Made by a program: the position numbers and the translations under genes. The notes under the pieces are model-generated. The model did no database searches. It was not told the origin of the DNA and worked only from the letters and a program-made list of their open reading frames with translations. This document shows, piece after piece, positions 13,743 through 18,109 of a stretch of DNA of 18,109 bases. The first letter of the stretch is position 1. Every line of letters starts with the position of its first letter. Location of the stretch: contig JAAZNH010000281.1 in NCBI GenBank assembly GCA_012798365.1, positions 1 to 18,109 on the forward strand, written 5' to 3'. Origin of the DNA: Methanomicrobiales archaeon. GTDB lineage: Archaea > Halobacteriota > Methanomicrobia > Methanomicrobiales > Methanospirillaceae.

Positions 13743-14319
13743 TAATCCGGTTATTGCGAACGGCAGTGACTAACCGCCCGGGTCTCTTACCTTCAGTTAC
13801 GGAATTGTCGGGCTGGTGGAGTTCCTGTATTGAAATGAATTGTGCTGGGCAGTTTTTTCCTGATTCTGCCCAGGAAAGTATCGGAAAAAAAAAGGTCTAT
13901 TCCCCGGCACCGCTGCACTACGGGCCGGGTCCTGCTGGCTTTTTTTACAACGCTCATCGAACGAAACGAAGGAGAATGAATGCTGTTTTGGGATCAGGGA
14001 TGCCTGCGATGGATGTGTGTTGTTGTGGGCCTGGCACATCCCATCATCTCCCGGTACCGGCCATCACAGTCGGCACCGTGACAGCGGGGTTTTCGTACCT
14101 GTGGTGGTGCCTTTTTGATGGAGTGCTTTTCCGGGATCGGGGACCGTAATGATGAGCTGCAGTAGTTCATTTCGTGTCCCGTCATCTCCCGGCCTTGTTT
14201 TTGCCGCACAGGTCCGGCTGGTGAAGAACGCGTCTGTTGCTCTCCGGAAGGGTACCGGAAAGACCTGCGCTTCTGCTGATGACCTGTCACGGAAAAATCT
14301 GGCGTGATTCGCCGGCTTC
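13743..14319. other. ~580-bp stretch without a supported gene
   Basis: An 8-bp inverted repeat CTGGGCAG / CTGCCCAG (13845-13852 and 13866-13873) has a T6 in its loop, and an A9-rich run follows near 13885-13894. A stretch at 13981-14019 resembles 5707-5745 next to the RhuM remnant. Frames of 137 codons (plus, GTG 13736-14149), 80 and 109 codons (minus) are open, but none shows a recognisable domain and they contradict one another on both strands. I call none of them. Confidence 0.35.
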
Positions 14320-14511
14320 TCATTCCCCTATACCCTTTATATCATCGCATAGTCCGGGAGCTTCCCAAAACCGGCTGAGTGCCTCATCAATTGTTTTCCC
14401 ATGACTCCGGCATCCTTTGAACCGGGGACAGGAGAGAATAACCATGCCGTCCTCATCTTTTCCGATAATGATGGTAACCAGGACCGGTTTTCCCTCTGGA
14501 TCAGGAACCAT
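14320..14511 (-). CDS. HicB-like protein, last gene of the kinase operon
   Basis: 63 codons from ATG 14511; ATG 14550 would give 76. The core VTIIIGKDEDGMVILSCPRF then KGCRSHGKTIDEALSRFWEA follows the HicB/UPF0150 pattern (beta strand, DEDG, P.l.GC.s.G.T..EAl). HicB proteins are antitoxins to HicA ribonuclease toxins, but no HicA (short dsRNA-binding-fold protein with a catalytic His) is encoded on either side. The usual C-terminal DNA-binding domain is also absent, so it is a short orphan form. It overlaps the kinase gene by 11 bases. GACAGAGAG just ahead of ATG 14511 is a weak ribosome binding site. Confidence 0.65.
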   Translation of the reverse strand: MVPDPEGKPVLVTIIIGKDEDGMVILSCPRFKGCRSHGKTIDEALSRFWEAPGLCDDIKGIGE

Positions 14512-15232
14512 CTCTCTGTCCCACCCGTTTCCGCTGCCCTGCTGATGCATGTTTCCTGGTCCTTCTTGATCTTTTTCTCCCACCTTCTCTGCCGATGCCG
14601 GAGCAGGCGTTCCCGTTGTGGAGTGCCATGAATACATTCCTGGTGACTGCAGAGATCTCAGAAGCCGGAGCGGTCCCGGGGAATGCGAACTTCATGACCT
14701 GGAACCCCGGAACCCGGCACCAGACTTTCTCCCACGCGATCGAAAGGGCATAATCGAACGCCGGTACAGCATCCTCAACCGGTACCCATAGGTAGGGATA
14801 CGGAACGTCCTGCTCCCGCTGCAATGATCTGGCAATACAGGATTCCAGCGGAATCGCAAGCCAGAGTATTGAAACTCTCATGCCGGAGGAACGCAGGTTG
14901 TCGCGTACTTCCTCCACGTGCGGCCCGCAACCGGAGAACTCCAGGATTACCGATTCCTGGCTCCTGCAGGCTTTGAGGAACTGGTCCCACGCCAGCTCCT
15001 CTCCGGCTGTGGTGCCGTCACCATACCGGATCCGGCACGCGTCGATTGATTCTGACAGGAATCCGGTATCCCGGGCAAGTCTTCCTGCAAGCGTGGTTTT
15101 CCCGGATCCCATTGTACCGATGATCAGGATTTTCCCGGGAGCCAGGGCCAGCCGGAATCGGCTGGTATGTTCTCTCTCATTCCGTTCAGTTTCACGGCTT
15201 TGCGTTGTGTCATTTTCTGTCATGTTCATCAC
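14501..15232 (-). CDS. P-loop nucleoside/small-molecule kinase-like protein
   Basis: 243 codons from GTG 15232; ATG 15229 directly follows and is an equal candidate, with AGGTAGGGG upstream. After a polar ~30-residue N-terminus comes KILIIGTMGSGKTTLAGRLA with Walker A GTMGSGKTT at 39-47. VILEFSGCGPH and ILWLAIPLESC are the later core strands, and ARSLQREQDVPYPYLW looks like a lid with basic residues. This layout matches small P-loop kinases (shikimate/adenylate kinase-like, AAA_18/AAA_33). The substrate cannot be read. The last ~37 residues are a basic low-complexity tail that overlaps the next gene's upstream region, perhaps a read-on into former spacer. The gene starts two bases after the upstream stop codon, so an operon is very likely. 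Confidence 0.75.
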   Translation of the reverse strand: MMNMTENDTTQSRETERNEREHTSRFRLALAPGKILIIGTMGSGKTTLAGRLARDTGFLSESIDACRIRYGDGTTAGEELAWDQFLKACRSQESVILEFSGCGPHVEEVRDNLRSSGMRVSILWLAIPLESCIARSLQREQDVPYPYLWVPVEDAVPAFDYALSIAWEKVWCRVPGFQVMKFAFPGTAPASEISAVTRNVFMALHNGNACSGIGREGGRKRSRRTRKHASAGQRKRVGQRDGS

Positions 15233-15234
15233 CC

Positions 15235-15780
15235 CTACCTCCGGTCTGGCAGTTTCTCAACCGGTACTTTCTCGCCCGGCACTTTCCGGCCCGGCAGTTT
15301 CTCACCCGGTACTTTCTCATCCGGCATCTCATCCCGGCCCAACCGCACCTCCCCGCCCGCCTCCGCGTACGCTTTCCCGCAGTGTGGACAGATGAGCTGG
15401 TTCTCTTTCGTTGCCGGATCCACCGCGTTTTTCGCTCGCGGCCAGTACAGGTCCGGCAGGTAGTCCATCAGGTTCTCGTGCTCAAGCCCGGTCACGACCA
15501 CTTCGGTCCGGAACAGTTCGCGGATATATCCGACAGCGGACTCCTCTGAAGTGAGCTGGCAGATATTGCTCTCGTTTGCGCACACGCTCCAGTGCCAGAG
15601 ATAGTAATAGACGCAGGTGCTCGGGGCCTTGTGCGCCAAGAGGTCGGTGCCGCGATGGAGCCGGCTGTTATCGGCAAGCGAGTTCCGCGGCGAGCGGTAG
15701 AGGGGGATGTCGGTCGCGGGGTTCAGTGCCAGGGTCCGCCATTCGGCGTGGCGGGCGTCGGGGTTTTGCTCGGGTTGCAT
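15235..15780 (-). CDS. unrecognised protein with CxxC and C-terminal pentapeptide repeats
   Basis: 181 codons, first gene of the kinase operon. Residues 11-120 look globular and aromatic-rich (STCVYYYLWHWSVCANE, SAVGYIRELFRTEVVV, YLPDLYWPRAKN). A CPHC pair at 131-134 suggests half a zinc ribbon, or a site completed in a dimer; other cysteines are at 56, 67 and 74. Residues 150-179 are six tandem pentads (DEMPD, EKVPG, EKLPG, RKVPG, EKVPV, EKLPD), probably an extended charged tail. I know no family for it. Start ATG 15780 is 40-50 bases from a minus-strand TATA element (15822-15829), giving a ~17-base leader. The tight spacing to the kinase implies a joint role. Confidence 0.7.
   Translation of the reverse strand: MQPEQNPDARHAEWRTLALNPATDIPLYRSPRNSLADNSRLHRGTDLLAHKAPSTCVYYYLWHWSVCANESNICQLTSEESAVGYIRELFRTEVVVTGLEHENLMDYLPDLYWPRAKNAVDPATKENQLICPHCGKAYAEAGGEVRLGRDEMPDEKVPGEKLPGRKVPGEKVPVEKLPDRR
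15244..15333 (-). repeat. six tandem 15-bp units in coding sequence
   Basis: The plus strand repeats a pattern of TTTCTC/TTTCCG, CCGG and GCA/GTA every 15 bases six times. Each unit encodes one (E/R)K(V/L)PG-type pentad. Units differ at few positions, mostly in the V/L codon and the last residue. A multiple of three keeps the frame, so copy number can vary without breaking the gene. Confidence 0.85.
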
Positions 15781-15821
15781 AGGGAGTCATCTCGGGGGCC
15801 ACATCCACAATAATTGTATGA

Positions 15822-15829
15822 TTTATAAT
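15822..15829 (-). promoter_or_regulatory. TATA box of the three-gene kinase operon
   Basis: The minus strand reads TTATAAAT ~42-49 bases before ATG 15780 in a strongly AT-rich divergent intergenic region. Confidence 0.45.
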
Positions 15830-15839
15830 AACTTAAATT

Positions 15840-15861
15840 TTACTACGTATTTACTACGTAT
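15840..15861. promoter_or_regulatory. tandem 11-bp repeat TTACTACGTAT, putative operator
   Basis: TTACTACGTAT occurs twice without a gap (15840-15850, 15851-15861), each copy holding the palindrome TACGTA. It lies between the divergent TATA region of the kinase operon and the winged-helix gene that starts at 15891. An 11-base period places both copies on the same DNA face, as expected for cooperative regulator binding. The adjacent winged-helix protein is the natural candidate (inference). Confidence 0.5.
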
Positions 15862-15890
15862 ATTCATCATACTTTTTTCCTAACGTTGAC

Positions 15891-16151
15891 GTGATGTACG
15901 ATTTGGTAAGTTTTGTCGGACGGGGGGGAGTCCGGAGACGCGTGATAAAAGGTCTCATCAAACCTAATTCACCGACCGATCTTGCCAAACAATTGGATAT
16001 CGAACGCTCAACTGTCAGCAGGGTTATCCTGGAACTGGCAGAGAAGGGGCTCGTGGAATGCCTGACTCCGGACTCCCGCATGGGGAGGTATTACCGGACA
16101 ACAGAGATTGGCCGGAAGGTTATCGATGTGATTGAGGGGAAGGGAGAATAA
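15891..16151 (+). CDS. small winged-helix transcriptional regulator
   Basis: 86 codons from GTG 15891; ATG 15894 follows immediately and may be the true start. Residues ~14-75 form a winged helix: VRRRVIKGLIKPNSPTDLAK, then QLDIERSTVSRVILELAEKG (turn and recognition helix) and a wing RMGRYYRTTEIGRKVIDVIE. This is the archaeal ArsR/MarR-like single-domain form with no ligand domain. It is 19 bases upstream of the TIM-barrel gene and on the same strand, so they are probably co-transcribed. The tandem repeat upstream suggests autoregulation, and the position allows control of the divergent kinase operon. Confidence 0.8.
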   Translation: MMYDLVSFVGRGGVRRRVIKGLIKPNSPTDLAKQLDIERSTVSRVILELAEKGLVECLTPDSRMGRYYRTTEIGRKVIDVIEGKGE

Positions 16152-16170
16152 TCCCAAGTGCTTTCCACTC

Positions 16171-17034
16171 ATGACAATCTCTTATGTTTATCCAAACACT
16201 GCAGATATCCCACAACGGGGCGGGCTTGATATCCGTAGCAGGCTGGCAAAAGCAGCCGGCTGTTCTTTTATTGAAATTCCCGCGGATCTGATCAAGAAAG
16301 AATCCGAAGTAGAACTGACAGGTCAGGAGTTCTGCACGTTTCTGACACCGCAGAGTATCAGCAGACTGTATACCCCGACACAGGATTTTTCCGGTGCAGT
16401 TCCCTACATTCTTCACACCGATCCTGCACTCAACAAACAGGCCAGGCTCCGGTGGAATGATCCCATGTGGACGGATAGATTTGTCACAATGATCCTTGAC
16501 ATATCGGAAAGATTCGGAATTCCCCCGGCAAAAATTGAAATTCATCCGGGAGATCGCAGGAATTCCTTTGCCGATATTGCCCATGGTGTGAAGATGATCC
16601 AGGCTGGATACCAGGATGCGTACGGTTTCATGCCGGAAATCCTCCTGGAAAACCGGACCGGGCAGTTCATATCCCAAGGGTCACAGATTGAAGCTCTCTG
16701 GAATTATGTGATGCAGAATAATCCGGAATTAACTGATTCTTTTGGGATTGTTCTTGATATCCAGCAGTTATTCACGGTCACAAAAGAGCGATTCCTGCCA
16801 TCACTGGAAAAAATACCTGATGGGTGTCAGAAGGGATTTCACATACACCGGTTACATCGCCCGCCGCAGACCGGTGACGGGATTCCCTGGCCGGAAGCTT
16901 TCGCAAGGATTTCGGCGATCAAACATGATATGATCATCAACCCGGAAATTCACCATAATAATCAGGTGGTTAATGTGATTGGGTTTTGTGAGGCCAACCT
17001 GAAAAGCGGTGTGAGTGTTTCTCACACACAATAA
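16171..17034 (+). CDS. TIM-barrel (xylose isomerase/AP endonuclease-like) protein
   Basis: 287 codons from ATG 16171. A TTG at 16132 would overlap the regulator gene and add residues of no domain character. Strand-end motifs typical of the xylose isomerase-like/endonuclease IV superfamily appear in order: CSFIEIPADLI (31-41), YILHTDPA (79-86), KIEIHPGDRRNSF (121-133), ILLENRTGQF (157-166), GIVLDIQQLF (192-201) and FHIHRLHRPP (223-232). Glu, Asp and His in these positions could bind divalent metal. The family covers sugar isomerases, epimerases and AP endonucleases, so the reaction cannot be stated. The C-terminal segment (HHNNQVVNVIGFCEAN) may close the barrel. Partnering with a winged-helix regulator suggests regulated expression. 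Confidence 0.7.
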   Translation: MTISYVYPNTADIPQRGGLDIRSRLAKAAGCSFIEIPADLIKKESEVELTGQEFCTFLTPQSISRLYTPTQDFSGAVPYILHTDPALNKQARLRWNDPMWTDRFVTMILDISERFGIPPAKIEIHPGDRRNSFADIAHGVKMIQAGYQDAYGFMPEILLENRTGQFISQGSQIEALWNYVMQNNPELTDSFGIVLDIQQLFTVTKERFLPSLEKIPDGCQKGFHIHRLHRPPQTGDGIPWPEAFARISAIKHDMIINPEIHHNNQVVNVIGFCEANLKSGVSVSHTQ

Positions 17035-17584
17035 TTTGAACACATTTTTAAAAACCCATGCAAATTACTTTTTTGCTGGCATTCAATTCCTTCAGTTTTT
17101 TTCACACGCGCACTCTCGATCCCTGTGGTAAATCCAACAATATCCCGCCCCAAAATCAGCCCGGATTTCCCGGAACACTGCCACGCAACCCGCACTCAAC
17201 AGAAAGTTGATAACGTACTTTTTATTGATAATACAATAATACAAAAATTTCCGGGTCCCGATTTCCGGATTTATTAACGGAGCTATCGGTGCAAACGGGT
17301 TACGAAAACCCCTGCACATGCACCGGTGTTACACGGGACCCGGCTGCAGGGACACGCCAGCGTGCATGTCACCTGCTCCGTACCAGACGCAGAATACCGG
17401 CAAGAACCCTGAGTGGATGCAGGGGACCGGCCGGTTCCTCCACCGCGAGTGCCCGGGTTGTGCCGGGACGATGAGGCTGGCGGGCCGGGGTTTCCCTTTA
17501 TGGGGGACTCCTGGTACCCGGAGTTGAGAGCGGATGCTCTCTCCGGCTGAATCGCGGGACGGGGGAGGAAGAGGAACAAAAAAA
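17035..17584. other. ~550-bp stretch without a firmly supported gene
   Basis: T-runs at 17045-17049, 17069-17074 and 17096-17102 probably terminate the TIM-barrel transcript. 17200-17280 is AT-rich. A 69-codon plus-strand frame, ATG 17318 to TGA 17527, has a TATTAA-like element ~45 bases ahead and Cys-rich content (GPGCRDTPACM, RECPGCAGTMRLAGRG), which might be a degenerate zinc ribbon, but the final Cys pair is missing and overlapping frames are also open. A perfect GAGAGC-GGAT-GCTCTC hairpin is at 17526-17541. Confidence 0.35.
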
Positions 17585-17608
17585 CCCTAGGTTCGCATGA
17601 GCCTGGGG
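17585..17608 (+). promoter_or_regulatory. 10-bp RNA hairpin ahead of the coiled-coil gene
   Basis: CCCTAGGTTC / GAGCCTGGGG pair across a GCAT loop if two G-U pairs are allowed. Wobble pairing suggests the structure acts in RNA. It ends 21 bases before the preferred start codon at 17630 and would bury the alternative ATG at 17597. Confidence 0.35.
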
Positions 17609-17629
17609 GAGAAGAACCGAGGTGGTACT

Positions 17630-17968
17630 ATGAAGGAAAATCTTCCTGATACAATGGATAATCCAGTGAGTTCCAACGACGTTACAGCCACAACAAACCG
17701 CCAGCTTGTAGAGCGGAAGACTGCTCTCCGGGGAGCAAGTATCTGCCGGCCGGAGGAATCCAAACGTTCGCGCCGGCGCCGTACGCACCTGGTCATTTAC
17801 GACAAAGATCCCGAAGTGCCCTATGAAAAATTCGAGGCTGCACACCGGGATCTTATCTGCTCATTGATGGAGCGGCAGGACCGGATGAACGAGGAGATCT
17901 TTGCGAAAATTGTTGATCTCGAATACCGTGTGAATGAACTGGAGCTGGAGCTCGGGCAGGGTCTATGA
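17630..17968 (+). CDS. small charged protein with C-terminal coiled coil
   Basis: 112 codons from ATG 17630, preceded by GGTGGT. ATG 17597 is in frame but falls in the hairpin loop, so it is less likely. The N-terminal half is polar with a basic cluster (SKRSRRRRTHLVIYDKD); residues ~65-112 form a helix with heptad spacing (LICSLMERQDRMNEEIFAKI, VDLEYRVNELELEL). No domain recognised. The TGA overlaps the next ATG (ATGA, 17965-17968), so both proteins are probably made together. A DNA- or RNA-binding or adaptor role could be guessed from the basic patch only. Confidence 0.65.
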   Translation: MKENLPDTMDNPVSSNDVTATTNRQLVERKTALRGASICRPEESKRSRRRRTHLVIYDKDPEVPYEKFEAAHRDLICSLMERQDRMNEEIFAKIVDLEYRVNELELELGQGL

Positions 17969-18109
17969 ACACAAGTGCCGGAAGTGACACCATAGAAGGG
18001 ATCGTCCGCATCGACATTTTCCTCAACGCGGGGAACATATTCCCCCTGCCGGAACGGGTGCAGAAAAGGATCGACTGCTCCGCCCGTTTAATAATCCAGT
18101 CTGTTGATC
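17965..18109 (+). CDS. unrecognised protein, 3' truncated by window end
   Basis: Starts at ATG 17965 inside the ATGA overlap with the coiled-coil gene and stays open to the last base (48 codons). The visible start includes GSDTIEGIVRIDIFLNAGNI and FPLPERVQKRIDCSARLII. Too little is present to name a family. The clean coupling is the main support. Confidence 0.6.
   Translation, partial: MNTSAGSDTIEGIVRIDIFLNAGNIFPLPERVQKRIDCSARLIIQSVD

Noticed and set aside
13736..14149. 137-codon plus-strand frame from GTG
   Set aside because: No domain, competing open frames on the other strand, and the palindromic TATA nearby fits the rhuM transcript better.
15244..15333. possible CRISPR-like array
   Set aside because: Units are 15 bp, contiguous without spacers, and coding in frame; it is a peptide repeat.
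16120..16677. 185-codon minus-strand frame
   Set aside because: Antisense to the TIM-barrel gene, whose strand motifs are clear.

Overview
The window looks like a moderately GC-rich euryarchaeal chromosome segment, most likely from a methanogen of the Methanomicrobiales (Methanoregula-like). This is inferred from AT-rich TATA-type promoters a short distance upstream of start codons, very short leaders, T-run terminators, ATGA start/stop overlaps, and a zinc-ribbon/TM surface protein typical of that group. No 16S gene or other species marker is present, so the assignment is tentative.

Layout. 1-540: 3' end of a metallo-beta-lactamase/tandem-rhodanese type sulfurtransferase gene. 716-2038 (-): Fic AMPylase-family protein with a palindromic operator over its TATA box. 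2677-4884 (+): zinc ribbon, TM helix, ZU5-like domain with an HFS motif, and papain/C39-like cysteine peptidase; a decayed copy of its last ~75 codons plus 3' flank lies at 7310-7600. 5087-5688 (+): RelB/RelE-type toxin-antitoxin pair. 5710-5871 (-): fragment of a RhuM-type gene. 6026-7198 (-): secreted protein with two ~105-residue repeats and two LNPQPEPP motifs. 7650-8561 (-) and 8704-9957 (+): divergent HARE-HTH/PD-(D/E)XK protein and AAA_14/DUF4143 ATPase. 10297-10887 (-): winged-helix regulator with an inverted-repeat operator. 11024-12126 (+): Panacea-domain antitoxin, a MazF/PemK toxin that has no usable start codon, and an ATGA-coupled 53-codon gene. 12143-12373 (-): DUF1016 (YhcG) fragment. 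12435-13675 (-): RhuM preceded by an ATGA-coupled 45-codon ORF. 14320-15780 (-): three-gene cluster of an unrecognised protein with pentapeptide repeats, a P-loop kinase and a HicB-like protein. 15891-17034 (+): winged-helix regulator followed by a TIM-barrel (xylose isomerase-like) protein. 17630-18109 (+): coiled-coil protein coupled to a gene that runs off the end.

Together this is an accessory island rich in toxin-antitoxin, defence-associated and self-regulated modules (Fic, RelBE, Panacea-MazF, RhuM, HicB-like, HARE-PD-(D/E)XK, AAA_14/DUF4143), interspersed with remnants of similar genes (RhuM, DUF1016, duplicated peptidase tail). No integrase, transposase, tRNA, rRNA or CRISPR array was seen. 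The most unusual points are the Panacea/MazF locus with toxin and antitoxin in one frame separated only by a stop, the coupled microproteins next to MazF and RhuM, the multidomain membrane peptidase with its decayed tail copy, and the unassigned kinase operon.
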